Counted from the first letter of the stretch, positions 9,065 to 18,510 are shown. The stretch is 64,000 bases of DNA from Austwickia sp. (GCA_016711265.1 JADJTI010000001.1:124001-188000), one strand, 5' to 3'. Made by a program: numbers and translations. The notes: a model not told the origin generated them from the letters alone.

Positions 9065-9760
9065 ATGGCCACCCTCTTCGGCGCGTTAGCCTTCCTCGGT
9101 GCCCTCGCCTGCTGGTACGGCGCGTGGCGCAGCAACGAGTCCGCACCGACGGCGTCCCCGGGAGTCACCCACGGCTCCAGCCGGGACGCCCGCATCGGGG
9201 CGGTGGGCAAGGTGCTGGTGCCGCCGGCTCTCGTAGGCCTCGTGGTCTCCATCGGCGGGTTGAGCGCGCCGGGAGGCGGCTGGCTGGTCGTCGGGCTAGC
9301 GTTGGCGCTCATCGGCGACGTGGCCTTGCTGGCCTCCTCGACCCGCTACTTCGTGGCGGGCCTGCTCGCCTTCGGAGTCGCCCAGGTGGCGTTCCTGACC
9401 GCCTTCGTGGCGGCCGCCCGGGCGTACGGCCTGACCTGGTGGATGGCCCTGATCGGAGCGGTCTTCGCGGGCCTGTTCGCGGCCACCGCCGGGCGCCGCA
9501 TCCACCGGGCGGCGACCAGCTCCCACGGTTCTGCCCTCGGGTACGGCGTGCTCGGCTACATGGCTCTCCTGCTCGCCGTGGCCGCAGCGGCGGGGGCCAC
9601 CGGCCGGTGGTGGGCCCTGGGTGGAGCCCTGCTGTTCGTGGTGTCGGACACGGTGCTCGCGCTGAACCGGTTCGTGGGACCCCGCGCCCGCTCTGACCTC
9701 GTCGTCCTGGTGACCTATCACCTTGCCCTCGCGGGCTTCGTCGCGGGCCTGGTCGCCTGA
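9065..9760 (+). CDS. YhhN family (lysoplasmalogenase-like) membrane protein
   Basis: 231 residues with about eight hydrophobic segments. Conserved family elements are visible: GDVALL near residue 83, VSDTVLALNRF near 197-207, and TYHLA near 219. Characterised YhhN members hydrolyse the vinyl-ether bond of lysoplasmalogens; others have no known activity, so the enzyme name is a family inference. The ATG at 9065 immediately follows a mini-ORF. Confidence 0.85.
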   Translation: MATLFGALAFLGALACWYGAWRSNESAPTASPGVTHGSSRDARIGAVGKVLVPPALVGLVVSIGGLSAPGGGWLVVGLALALIGDVALLASSTRYFVAGLLAFGVAQVAFLTAFVAAARAYGLTWWMALIGAVFAGLFAATAGRRIHRAATSSHGSALGYGVLGYMALLLAVAAAAGATGRWWALGGALLFVVSDTVLALNRFVGPRARSDLVVLVTYHLALAGFVAGLVA

Positions 9761-9782
9761 TCGGGCTGGACGCCCGCTGCGG

Positions 9783-9788
9783 TACCCT
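9783..9788 (+). promoter_or_regulatory. -10 box TACCCT of the leuS leader
   Basis: TACCCT is followed by 6 bases and the ATG of the leader peptide (9795), so the leader transcript is probably leaderless. No good -35 is visible. Confidence 0.5.
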
Positions 9789-9794
9789 GGCGCC

Positions 9795-9863
9795 ATGCTG
9801 TGTCGGACCCGAACGCACCTCACCTGTGCTCCCGGCCCCCTCGGCCTGCCGTCGCCGCGTTGA
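9795..9863 (+). CDS. Putative leuS leader peptide, 22 residues
   Basis: ATG at 9795 to TGA at 9861-9863, starting MLCRTRTHLTCAPG. Four of 22 codons are leucine (2 CTG, 2 CTC, none rare) and they are not clustered. The stop codon lies in the 5' arm of a perfect hairpin (9855-9883), followed by a second hairpin just before leuS. This is the layout of a translation-coupled attenuator that could sense charged tRNA-Leu. The peptide itself has no recognised homology. Confidence 0.5.
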   Translation: MLCRTRTHLTCAPGPLGLPSPR

Positions 9864-9908
9864 CTGACCGGACCTCAACGCGGCCAGCCCCTCCTGCCCG
9901 AGGGGCTG
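9855..9908 (+). terminator. Two-hairpin attenuator candidate upstream of leuS
   Basis: Hairpin 1: CCGCGTTGA (9855-9863) with TCAACGCGG (9875-9883), 9 perfect pairs. Hairpin 2: CAGCCCCT (9885-9892) with AGGGGCTG (9901-9908), 8 perfect pairs, 8-base loop, followed by CTTCATG rather than a long T run. A ribosome on the leader stop codon would cover the first arm. Whether hairpin 2 terminates transcription is inferred. Confidence 0.55.
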
Positions 9909-9963
9909 CTTCATGTCCGGGCGTCCGGCCCCACAGCAGCGATCATCCGAGCCGAGGAACGCC

Positions 9964-12861
9964 ATGAGTCAAACCCCCTTCCGTTACACCGCCGAGCTGG
10001 CCGGTGCCCTTGAGACGGCGTGGCAGGAGCGGTGGGAGGCCGAGCGTACGTTCGAGGCCCCCAACCCGGCCGGGACGTGGGCCGAGCCGGACAAGGTCGG
10101 CGACCGCGAGAAGCTCTACGTGATGGACATGTTCCCTTACCCCTCCGGGGCGGGGCTGCACGTCGGTCACCCGCTGGGGTACATCGCCACCGACGTCTAC
10201 GCCCGGTACCAGCGGATGCGGGGGCGCAATGTGCTGCACTGCCTCGGCTACGACTCCTTCGGGCTGCCCGCCGAGCAGTACGCCGTCCAGACCGGTCAGC
10301 ATCCCCGCACCACGACCGAGGCGAACATCGCCAACATGCGTCGGCAACTGCGCCGCCTGGGTCTCGGGCACGACGGGCGCCGTTCGATCGCCACGACCGA
10401 CGTGCCCTTCTACCGCTGGACGCAGTGGATCTTCCTGCAGCTGTTCAACGCCTGGTTCGACCCGGACGCCCCGCGCGGGGGTGGTGGTCGCGGCCGGGCG
10501 CGCCCGATCCAGGAGCTGATCGAGGAATACGCCACCGGTCGCCGTACCGGACCGGACGGCACCGCCTGGGACGAACTGACCGACGAACAGCAGCGGCGGC
10601 TGGTGGACGGGCACCGACTGGCGTATCTGTCCGAGGCCCCGGTGAACTGGTGCCCCGGGCTGGGAACCGTGCTGGCCAACGAAGAAGTCACCGCCGACGG
10701 GCGCAGCGACATCGGCAATTTCCCGGTGTTCAAGCGCAGTATGCGCCAGTGGATGATGCGGATCACCACGTACGCCGACCGGCTGATCGAGGACCTTGAC
10801 CGGCTGGATTGGCCCGAGCCGGTCAAGCTCATGCAGCGCAACTGGATCGGGCGGTCCTCCGGGGCGCGGGTGGCATTCCCGGTGACCACGACCGACGGGC
10901 AGGCCGCTGCCATCGAGGTGTTCACCACCCGGCCGGACACCCTGTTCGGGGCCACGTTCATGGTGCTGGCCCCCGAACACCCCCTGGTGGGTCGGCTTAC
11001 CCCGAACGGGGCGTGGCCGCAGGGCACCCGGGCCGCCTGGACCGGGGGGGCGAGCCGGCCGCAGGAGGCGGTCACGGCGTACCAGTCGGCGGCTGCCGAC
11101 AAGACCGACATCGAACGCCAGGCGGACGGCCGGGACAAGACCGGCGTCTTCACCGGGTCCTTCGCGGTGAATCCGGTGAACGGGGCCGAGATCCCGGTGT
11201 TCGTGGCCGACTACGTGCTGATGGGGTACGGGACCGGCGCGATCATGGCGGTCCCGGCCGAGGACGAGCGGGACTGGGATTTCGCGAAGAAGTTCGACCT
11301 CGACATCATCCGCACGGTCCAGCCGCCGGCCGATCACGACCCGGACACGGCGTACACCGGTGACGGGCCCAGCATCAATTCCTCCGGCGACGGGATCTGC
11401 CTGGACGGGATGGGCAAGGCTGAGGCCATCGCCGCCATGGTGGATTGGCTGCAGGCCAAGGGCTGCGGACAGGCAGCGGTCACGTACAAGCTGCGGGACT
11501 GGCTGTTCTCCCGGCAGCGCTACTGGGGTGAACCGTTCCCCATCGTGTACGACGAGACCGGCCTGCCGGTGGCTCTGCCGGAATCGCTGCTCCCGGTCGA
11601 GCTGCCCGAAGTCACCGACTACAGCCCGGCCCGTCATGACCCCACCGAGGCGGACAGCGAACCGGTGCCGCCGCTGGCCAAGGCTACCGAATGGGTGCAC
11701 GTCGAACTCGACCTGCCCGGCGCTGGCGGGCCCGCCCGCTACCGCCGCGAGTTGAACGTGATGCCGCAGTGGGCCGGGTCCTGCTGGTATGAGCTGCGCT
11801 ATCTCGATCCCGGCAATGACCAGGCGTTGGTGGATCCCGACGTCGAGCGGTACTGGATGGGTCCTCGGGACGGGTCGGGGCCCGGCACCGGTGACACCGG
11901 GGGCGTCGACCTGTACGTCGGTGGCGTCGAACATGCCGTGCTGCACCTGTTGTACTCGCGCTTCTGGCACAAGGTGCTGTTCGACCTGGGCCACGTCAGC
12001 AGCGAGGAACCGTTCCGCCGCCTGGTGAATCAGGGGTATATCCAGGCCTACGCCTTCCGCGACGCCCGCGGTCAGATCGTGCCCGCGGCTGAGGTCGAGG
12101 AGGTCCCCGGAGCCGGCGGCGAGGACCCGACGTACCGGTGGCAGGGCGAACCGGTGATCCGCGAGTACGGAAAAATGGGCAAGTCACTGAAGAACGTGAT
12201 GACGCCCGATGAGATGTACGAGCAGTACGGCGCCGACACCTTCCGGGTGTACGAGATGTCGATGGGGCCGTTGGAGCTGTCCCGGCCGTGGGAGACCCGA
12301 GCTGTGGTCGGTGCGCAACGCTTCCTCCAGCGGCTCTGGCGCCTGGTGGTCGATGAGGAGTCCGGTCAGTTGCGGGTGATCGACGCGCCGCTGGAGCAGG
12401 ACACGCTGCGGCTGCTGCATCGCAGCATCGACGGGGTCCGCGCGGACTACGAGAACCTGCGGTTCAACACGGCCGTCGCCAAACTCATCGAGCTGACCAA
12501 CGGCCTCACCAAGCTGGATCGCACTCCCCGGTTGGCGGCGGAGGCGGTGGTGCTGATGGCGGCCCCCGTGGCGCCGCACATCGCGGAGGAGCTGTGGTCT
12601 CGGCTCGGGCATGACCAATCGCTGACCTATCAGCCGTTCCCGGAGGCTGATCCGGAGCTGTTGGTGGAGGACACTGTGACGTGTGTCGTGCAGGTCCAGG
12701 GCAAAGTGCGGGACCGGCTGCAGGTGCCGGCGGACATCGACGCCGCGGATCTGGAGGCGGCGGCGGTCGCCAGCGAGCGCGTCCGCGCCAGCCTGGACGG
12801 CAAGACGGTGCGCAAGATCATCGTTCGGGCGCCCGGGCTGGTCAACATCGTCGCCGGCTGA
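9964..12861 (+). CDS. leuS: Leucyl-tRNA synthetase
   Basis: Class I aminoacyl-tRNA synthetase that charges tRNA-Leu, 965 residues, the usual actinobacterial length. The HIGH motif appears as YPSGAGLHVGHPLGY (near residue 60), the editing domain includes TTRPDTLFGATFM, and the KMSKS loop is YGKMGKSLKN (near 737). The ATG at 9964 has GAGGAACGCC upstream; an in-frame ATG at 9913 overlaps the end of the leader hairpins and adds 17 non-conserved residues. The gene sits downstream of a leader peptide with two hairpins, suggesting attenuation control. Confidence 0.97.
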   Translation: MSQTPFRYTAELAGALETAWQERWEAERTFEAPNPAGTWAEPDKVGDREKLYVMDMFPYPSGAGLHVGHPLGYIATDVYARYQRMRGRNVLHCLGYDSFGLPAEQYAVQTGQHPRTTTEANIANMRRQLRRLGLGHDGRRSIATTDVPFYRWTQWIFLQLFNAWFDPDAPRGGGGRGRARPIQELIEEYATGRRTGPDGTAWDELTDEQQRRLVDGHRLAYLSEAPVNWCPGLGTVLANEEVTADGRSDIGNFPVFKRSMRQWMMRITTYADRLIEDLDRLDWPEPVKLMQRNWIGRSSGARVAFPVTTTDGQAAAIEVFTTRPDTLFGATFMVLAPEHPLVGRLTPNGAWPQGTRAAWTGGASRPQEAVTAYQSAAADKTDIERQADGRDKTGVFTGSFAVNPVNGAEIPVFVADYVLMGYGTGAIMAVPAEDERDWDFAKKFDLDIIRTVQPPADHDPDTAYTGDGPSINSSGDGICLDGMGKAEAIAAMVDWLQAKGCGQAAVTYKLRDWLFSRQRYWGEPFPIVYDETGLPVALPESLLPVELPEVTDYSPARHDPTEADSEPVPPLAKATEWVHVELDLPGAGGPARYRRELNVMPQWAGSCWYELRYLDPGNDQALVDPDVERYWMGPRDGSGPGTGDTGGVDLYVGGVEHAVLHLLYSRFWHKVLFDLGHVSSEEPFRRLVNQGYIQAYAFRDARGQIVPAAEVEEVPGAGGEDPTYRWQGEPVIREYGKMGKSLKNVMTPDEMYEQYGADTFRVYEMSMGPLELSRPWETRAVVGAQRFLQRLWRLVVDEESGQLRVIDAPLEQDTLRLLHRSIDGVRADYENLRFNTAVAKLIELTNGLTKLDRTPRLAAEAVVLMAAPVAPHIAEELWSRLGHDQSLTYQPFPEADPELLVEDTVTCVVQVQGKVRDRLQVPADIDAADLEAAAVASERVRASLDGKTVRKIIVRAPGLVNIVAG

Positions 12862-12915
12862 GTTCGCGGTGAGCTCGCTGTGCTCCATGACACCTGGTAG
12901 CGGGGGGCGTTGCCG

Positions 12916-13857
12916 GTGAGGATCCGGATCGTCACCGACTCCACCGCCAACCTGCCCCCGGACCTGGTGGCGGGCCACCGGATCACGGTCGTGCCGCTGC
13001 AGCTGATCGTGGGTGACGATTCCTATGCCGAGGGCGTGGATTTGACCCCGGAAGTCCTGGCGTCCGCGCTCAAACGCAGTTCCGGAGTCAGTACGTCGAT
13101 GCCCTCCCCGCGGGCCTTCCTGGAGTCGTACGAGGAGCTCGCTGCGTCTGGAGCCGATGAGATCGTCTCGATCCACCTGTCCGCCGAACTCTCCGGTACC
13201 CATGACGCGGCCCTGATGGCAGCCCGTCATGCGCCGGTCCCGGTCCGCGTGGTCGACTCCACGACAATGGGGATGGCGCTGGGTTATGCGGTCCTGACGG
13301 CCGCCGAGGCTGCCGCGGCCGGGGAGCCGGCGGCGACGGTGGAGCGGCTCTGCCTGGAGCGGGCGACGTCCAGCACGGTGCTGTTTTATGTCAACTCGCT
13401 GGAGCATCTTCGGCGCGGCGGCCGGATCGGGGCGGCGTCGGCGTTCCTGGGCAGCGCGTTCGCGATCAAGCCGCTGCTGACGCTGACCGGGGGGCACATC
13501 GAGCCGGTCGACCGCCTGCGCACCTCCAGCAAGGCGCTGGCCCGACTCCAGGAACTCGTGTTCGCGGCGGTCGAGGAAGCGACGGCCGCCGAAGCGGCGC
13601 CGGTTGATGTTGCGGTGCATTTCCTTCCGGGCCACGACCGGTCGGTGCGCGCCGCGGAGAGCCTGGCGGAGGCGCTGGGCCAGCGGTACGCCGACCAGTT
13701 GGCCGGCGGTGGGGCGCTGCTGGTGGAGCTGGGTGCGATTGCTGCGGCGCACTTGGGCCCGGGCACCATCGCGGCCGTGGTCACCCCGGCGACTGAGCCG
13801 TCGGCGGGGTCGTCGGCGGGGTTGTCTGAGGGGTTGCCCGGGCAGACCGACCCCTGA
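12916..13857 (+). CDS. DegV family fatty-acid-binding protein
   Basis: 313 residues from the GTG at 12916, chosen because a run of Gs (12902-12907) sits about 8 bases upstream; a TTG at 12910 is the alternative. Family marks: VTDSTANLPPDL at the N terminus, the SGVSTSMPSP segment with the fatty-acid contacting Ser/Thr, and HLSAELSGTHDAA. Proteins of this family (FakB) present fatty acids to a FakA kinase in Firmicutes; in Actinobacteria the role is less clear. The last ~30 residues are Ser/Gly rich (SAGSSAGLSEG). It lies between leuS and comEA. Confidence 0.88.
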   Translation: MRIRIVTDSTANLPPDLVAGHRITVVPLQLIVGDDSYAEGVDLTPEVLASALKRSSGVSTSMPSPRAFLESYEELAASGADEIVSIHLSAELSGTHDAALMAARHAPVPVRVVDSTTMGMALGYAVLTAAEAAAAGEPAATVERLCLERATSSTVLFYVNSLEHLRRGGRIGAASAFLGSAFAIKPLLTLTGGHIEPVDRLRTSSKALARLQELVFAAVEEATAAEAAPVDVAVHFLPGHDRSVRAAESLAEALGQRYADQLAGGGALLVELGAIAAAHLGPGTIAAVVTPATEPSAGSSAGLSEGLPGQTDP

Positions 13858-13964
13858 GCTTCCCTCAGCCCTCGGCGCCGCCCCGGTTTTCCACACGGGT
13901 CGCTGGTGCGGCGTGTCGTCCCCAACCACCCCCAGGGGCCGCCGTCCGGCTCGCGGGAACGACC

Positions 13965-13970
13965 TAACCT
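13965..13970 (+). promoter_or_regulatory. -10 box TAACCT for leaderless comEA
   Basis: TAACCT followed by 7 bases and the ATG at 13978; no ribosome-binding site precedes the ATG. Confidence 0.5.
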
Positions 13971-13977
13971 GCGGGTC

Positions 13978-14940
13978 ATGTCCGCTGGTGATGTCCGACT
14001 CTCTCCCGAACGGCTGGCTCGCGTGGTCGGCGCGGTGTCCAGCACCGCCGGCTCACCGAGCCTGCCAGAGTTCGATCCGGTTGCCGCGGCACCGGAACTG
14101 GGGTCGGTCGGGCCACGCGGTGGGTGGGTGCCGGCACAGCCCAGTCCGCCGCGGCCGGGGGCCTTGGGCGTGGTGTTGGGTCAGGGACGCCACCGCGACA
14201 ACGGGGGGCTCAGCCAGCGGGTCTTCTCCGCGCCGTTGGGTCTGCGGTCGGTGCGGGTCCGTCCCAGCGGACGGGCGGTCGCCGGGTTGGCGATCGTGGT
14301 GATCCTGGCCTTGACGATCGTCGGGGTGCGGGTCTGGCGCGCGGACGCGGCGGCGACCCCGGTCCCCGTGGGTTCGGCGGCGGCGACTCCTAGTGCCCTG
14401 ACGAGCCGGGCGATGACCGGAGCCGCGGGTCCGCTCGGCCCTGGTGGGGCGACCTCGTCCCCCTCGGTCACCACCGCCTCGAATGCCGGTGCGGCGTGGT
14501 CGACGGTGCACGTGGTCGGCGCGGTACGACGCCCGGGCGTCACCCGGGTCCCCGCCGGTTCGCGGGTGCAGGACGCGGTTCAACGGTGCGGGGGAGCGGT
14601 CCCCGGTGCAGATCTGACGGGGGTGAACCTGGCTCGTATCGTCGTTGACGGCGAGCAGATCGTGGTGCCCACCCGGGGGGCACCGGCGCCGGCCGGGGCG
14701 GGTGTGAGCGCCCCTTCGCGTTCCGCGGTGTCGGGGGCTTCCCCGCCGGTGCCGGTGAACCTCAACACGGCCGATGCCTCGGCATTGGACGAACTGCCGG
14801 GGATCGGACCGAAGATCGCTGAACGGATCATCGCCTGGCGGGCCTCCCACGGCCGGTTCACGACGATCGACGAGCTGGGCGAGGTGGCCGGGATCGGTGA
14901 CGCCATGCTGGTGCGGCTGCGCCCGCTGGTCACGGTGTGA
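13978..14940 (+). CDS. comEA: ComEA-like DNA-binding membrane protein
   Basis: 320-residue competence-type DNA receptor. A cytoplasmic N-terminal part of ~95 residues precedes one membrane helix (AVAGLAIVVILALTIVGVRVW), then an extracytoplasmic Ser/Thr/Ala linker, an SLBB domain (VHVVGAVRRPGVTRVPAGSR) and a C-terminal double helix-hairpin-helix domain (VNLNTADASALDELPGIGPK, then ELGEVAGIGDAMLVRLRP). The arrangement is standard for actinobacterial ComEA. It overlaps comEC by four bases (GTGA), so the two are translated together. Whether the strain is naturally competent cannot be told from this. Confidence 0.93.
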   Translation: MSAGDVRLSPERLARVVGAVSSTAGSPSLPEFDPVAAAPELGSVGPRGGWVPAQPSPPRPGALGVVLGQGRHRDNGGLSQRVFSAPLGLRSVRVRPSGRAVAGLAIVVILALTIVGVRVWRADAAATPVPVGSAAATPSALTSRAMTGAAGPLGPGGATSSPSVTTASNAGAAWSTVHVVGAVRRPGVTRVPAGSRVQDAVQRCGGAVPGADLTGVNLARIVVDGEQIVVPTRGAPAPAGAGVSAPSRSAVSGASPPVPVNLNTADASALDELPGIGPKIAERIIAWRASHGRFTTIDELGEVAGIGDAMLVRLRPLVTV

Positions 14941-17465
14941 GCCTCCCGACCGAAGCGACGGCGCAGCAGACGGCCCAGGCGACGGCCCAGGCGACTGCGG
15001 AGGTGCCGACCGAGCACACTGACTTCCGGCTCGCCGTCCCGGCCCTGGCGGGTTGGGTCACCCTGCTGCTGGGGTTGTCCTCCCCGCGCCTTCTCGGCTG
15101 GGTCGCGGTCGTCGCTGCCGTCGTCGCTGCCGTCGTCCTCGGAGCGGGCGCGCTGGCGTGGTGGTACGGCCGGTGTCGGGTGCGACGGGGTGGAGGACCG
15201 GGGGTCGCCCCCCGGTGGGCTCGGCATCCCTGGCTCGCGGCATCGCTACTAGTCGTGTGTCTGCACGCGGCCTCGGGGTGGGGGTGGCACGAGATCGCCA
15301 CTGCAGGGCCGCTCGGTGAGTTGGCCGACCAACGGGCGATGGTCGCCCTCGAGGGCGTCGTGGTGAAGGATCCTCGGGTGCTCGGTGAGGGCCCGGAACG
15401 CCCGCGGACCGGCGTGCTCGTCACCGTCGCGGTCGAGCAGGTGATTGGGCGCGGCCGGGTCACTCAGGTGCAGTCACCGGTGCTGGTCTCCACCAGTGCG
15501 CACCCGCGCGAGTGGGCGGCCCTGCGCTGGCAGGACCGCGTGCGGTTCACCGGCCGGCTGGCACCCGCCCGTCCGGGAGAGGATCTGGTGGCCCGAGTCG
15601 CGGCTCGGGGGCCCCCGGAGCGGCTCGCTCACGGTCCAGCCCTGGTCGTCGGTGCCGAGCGGGTGCGGGAAGGCCTGCGCGCGTCGGTCGTCGAGCTGCC
15701 AGCCGATGCCGCAGGGCTCGTCCCGGCGCTGGTCATCGGCGACCGGAGCCTGACCCCTGCCGAGCTGACGGACGCCATGCGAGCCACGGGGATGACTCAC
15801 CTGAGCGCCGTGAGCGGCACGAACGTGTCGATCGTGCTGGCGTTGGCGTTGCACCTGGCGGGGGCGGTCCGGCTGCCCCGGCGAGCTCGTCCGGTATGGG
15901 CCGGTGTGGTGCTGCTCGCGTTCGTGGTCCTCGCCCGTCCCGACCCGAGCGTCCTGCGGGCAGCGGTGATGGGTGCGATCGGCGTGCTGGGCACGGCTCA
16001 CGGTCGGCGCGGGGCCGGACTGCCTGCGCTGTCCGCGGCCGTCGTCGTCCTCTTGGCGATCGACCCGTGGTTGGCGCGCTCCTACGGGTTCGCGCTGTCC
16101 ACGTTGGCGACGTTCGGCCTGCTGGTCTTCGTCCGACCCTGGTCCGCGTGGCTGGCCCCCCGGCTGCCTCCCCGCTGCCGTGGCCTGGTCGAACCGGTCG
16201 CCATACCGGTGGCCGCCCAGGTTATGTGCGCTCCGGTGGTGGTCCTGCTCCAGGGGTCGGTGTCGGCGGTCGGCGTACTGGCCAACGTGGTGGTCGCTCC
16301 CTTGGTCGGGCCCGCGACCATCGGTGGAGTCGGGCTGGCGCTCTGCGTGGGACTCGGCGAGCTGTTCGGTCTGGGACCGCCACCTCCCGCACCGGTGCGG
16401 ATGCTGGCCTGGCTACCCGGGGTACCGGCGTGGGGGATCGCCCAGGTGGCCCATGGGGCGGCCGCAGTGCCGTTCGGGGTGTGGCCATGGCCTGACGGCG
16501 TACCGGGTGCGCTCCTCCTGGCGGCGCTGACGCTGATGGTGCTGAGCGCCGGGCCCTGGTTGCTGGGCTGGGTTCGGCGTCACCCGGTCCTCACGGGCGG
16601 CGCGCTTGTCCTGCTGGTGGCCGCCTGCTGGCCGCTGACCCCGGCGGGCTGGCCGCCGACCGGCTGGCGACTGGTCGCCTGCGACGTCGGCCAGGGAGAC
16701 GCGCTGGTCATCAGCACGGGTGTCAGTTCCGCGGTTCTGGTGGACACCGGGCCGGAGCCGGCTCGGGTGGATGCCTGCCTGAGCCGGCTCGGGGTGAGGG
16801 TTCTGGACGCCGTCATCCTGACCCATCCGCACGAGGATCACGTCGACGGCCTCCCCGGCGCCGTGGCTGGCCGGGAGGTCGGCGCCCTGCTCGTGTCCGG
16901 GATCACCGATCCCAGCGCGCCCGGGTCGGCCATGGCGAGGGCGGCGTCGGAGGCGGGCGTGCCCGCTCAGCTGCTCTATGCCGGTGATCGCCTGTCATGG
17001 GGGGATGTCGACGTCATGGTGCGCTGGCCTGCCCGGCGGATCGAGACGGGCTCGGTGCCGAATAACGGTTCCGTGGTGTTGGACGTCACCACACCTGACC
17101 TGCGGGCTCTGCTGCTGGGCGACATCGAGCGGGAGGCCGCTGCGGCGGTACGGGCCGACCTGCGACGGGATACTTCGGCCGGTTCGGTGGCGCCGGGCGG
17201 CCCCGGGGTACGCCGCGTCGATGTCGTCAAGATTGCTCATCACGGATCGGCGAACCAGGATCCGGAGCTGCTGCGCGAGCTGCGTTCTCCGTTGGGCGTG
17301 ATCTCCGTCGGCGCCGACAACGACTACGGCCACCCCGCACCGTCTCTGCTGCACCTCCTGGCCACGACCGGCACTGCCGTGGTGCGGACGGACCAATGCG
17401 GTGACGTGGCCGTGGGAGTACTGCAGGGTCGTCTCGCCATGGCCTGTAGCCGCAATGCCGACTGA
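14937..17465 (+). CDS. comEC: ComEC/Rec2 DNA uptake channel with metallo-beta-lactamase domain
   Basis: 842-residue polytopic membrane protein that forms the DNA channel across the membrane. After a short Ala/Thr/Gln-rich start come hydrophobic helices, a DUF4131-type region, the ComEC core (MRATGMTHLSAVSGTNVSIV near residue 280, with many helices to ~560), and a C-terminal metallo-beta-lactamase-like nuclease domain with HPHEDHVDG near 630 and KIAHHGSANQD near 763. The GTG start overlaps the comEA stop. A full-length family member. Confidence 0.95.
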   Translation: MSLPTEATAQQTAQATAQATAEVPTEHTDFRLAVPALAGWVTLLLGLSSPRLLGWVAVVAAVVAAVVLGAGALAWWYGRCRVRRGGGPGVAPRWARHPWLAASLLVVCLHAASGWGWHEIATAGPLGELADQRAMVALEGVVVKDPRVLGEGPERPRTGVLVTVAVEQVIGRGRVTQVQSPVLVSTSAHPREWAALRWQDRVRFTGRLAPARPGEDLVARVAARGPPERLAHGPALVVGAERVREGLRASVVELPADAAGLVPALVIGDRSLTPAELTDAMRATGMTHLSAVSGTNVSIVLALALHLAGAVRLPRRARPVWAGVVLLAFVVLARPDPSVLRAAVMGAIGVLGTAHGRRGAGLPALSAAVVVLLAIDPWLARSYGFALSTLATFGLLVFVRPWSAWLAPRLPPRCRGLVEPVAIPVAAQVMCAPVVVLLQGSVSAVGVLANVVVAPLVGPATIGGVGLALCVGLGELFGLGPPPPAPVRMLAWLPGVPAWGIAQVAHGAAAVPFGVWPWPDGVPGALLLAALTLMVLSAGPWLLGWVRRHPVLTGGALVLLVAACWPLTPAGWPPTGWRLVACDVGQGDALVISTGVSSAVLVDTGPEPARVDACLSRLGVRVLDAVILTHPHEDHVDGLPGAVAGREVGALLVSGITDPSAPGSAMARAASEAGVPAQLLYAGDRLSWGDVDVMVRWPARRIETGSVPNNGSVVLDVTTPDLRALLLGDIEREAAAAVRADLRRDTSAGSVAPGGPGVRRVDVVKIAHHGSANQDPELLRELRSPLGVISVGADNDYGHPAPSLLHLLATTGTAVVRTDQCGDVAVGVLQGRLAMACSRNAD

Positions 17466-17541
17466 GCTGGGCTCTCCACCCGCGGCCGGCGTGCGTACGG
17501 CGTACCGGTCCTGGAGCGGCCGTCGGCCAGCTCCGGGACGC

Positions 17542-18498
17542 TTAGACGCACACGGTTGGGGCGCCATCCGGCATGGCCGCGCCCCCGGCACCCAGGTGTT
17601 GCGCGCTCTCGCACAGGGCGTCCAGCGTGGCGCGCACGGCTGGAACTCGCTGCAAGTCCGCGGTGGTCACCACCGTGACCAATCGGTGGGAGGGTGGGTC
17701 GATGGGCAGTACGACGACCCCGTCGGTCCGTGCGCTGGCCAGGATCAGATCCGGTATCAACGCCACTCCGAGCCCGGCGCGAACGAACCCCAGGACAGCC
17801 ACGTAGTCCTCGGTTTCGAACCCGACCGACGGCGCGAATCCCGCTGCCGTGCAAGCGGATACCAGGTGGCCCCGGCAGCGGGGGCAGCCGGCGATCCAGT
17901 TCTCGTCGGCCAGGTCCCGCATGTGTGCCAGGGGCTCGGTGGAGAGCCGATGGTCGCGGGGGACGACCAGGCGCACCGGGTCGTTCAAGAGGGGGCGTGC
18001 TACGAAGCCCTCCAGGTCCTGCTCGCCCCGTCCCACGTCGACATCCGCATAGCTGAAGGCCACCGCGAGGTCGCAGTCACCGGCGCGCAACGCGGCCAAC
18101 GACTCGGGGGGCTCGGCCTCGGCGAAACGCACCGTGACCTCAGGGAAGCGTTCGCGCACCAGGCGGAGGGCGCGGGGGACCAGCGACGCCGACGAGGAGG
18201 GGAAGGCCATCAGCCGCACGCGGCCGGCCCGGAGGCCGGCGATCGCCGCGACTTCCTCTTCGGCGGCGTCGAGCGCGGCGAGCACGCTGACGGCATGCCG
18301 GGCCAAGATCTCTCCCGCTTCCGTCAGCCGCACGGTTCGGCCGAGCCGGTCCACCAGGATGGTGCCTGTCTTCTGCTCGAGGCGGCGAACCATCTGGGAG
18401 ATCGCGGGCTGGGAGTACCCGAGCGAGGCGGCAGCGGAGGTGAAGCTCCCCTGCTCGGCGATCGCCCTCATGACCCGTAACCCAGCCGCATCAAGCAC
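17542..18498 (-). CDS. LysR family transcriptional regulator
   Basis: 318-residue regulator. The N-terminal winged HTH is clear (MLDAAGLRVMRAIAEQGSFT, AASLGYSQPAISQMVRRLEQ), followed by the periplasmic-binding-protein-like sensor domain from about residue 90. It diverges from the sirtuin gene, 173 bases away, which is the usual position for a LysR target, but no operator could be fixed. The GTG at 18498 has a TAGGAT box 6 bases upstream and no ribosome-binding site, so it is probably leaderless. The effector is unknown. Confidence 0.92.
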   Translation of the reverse strand: MLDAAGLRVMRAIAEQGSFTSAAASLGYSQPAISQMVRRLEQKTGTILVDRLGRTVRLTEAGEILARHAVSVLAALDAAEEEVAAIAGLRAGRVRLMAFPSSSASLVPRALRLVRERFPEVTVRFAEAEPPESLAALRAGDCDLAVAFSYADVDVGRGEQDLEGFVARPLLNDPVRLVVPRDHRLSTEPLAHMRDLADENWIAGCPRCRGHLVSACTAAGFAPSVGFETEDYVAVLGFVRAGLGVALIPDLILASARTDGVVVLPIDPPSHRLVTVVTTADLQRVPAVRATLDALCESAQHLGAGGAAMPDGAPTVCV

Positions 18499-18504
18499 GC
18501 CAGG

Positions 18505-18510
18505 ATCCTA
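18505..18510 (-). promoter_or_regulatory. -10 box TAGGAT for leaderless lysR-type gene
   Basis: On the minus strand TAGGAT is followed by 6 bases and the GTG at 18498. Confidence 0.45.
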
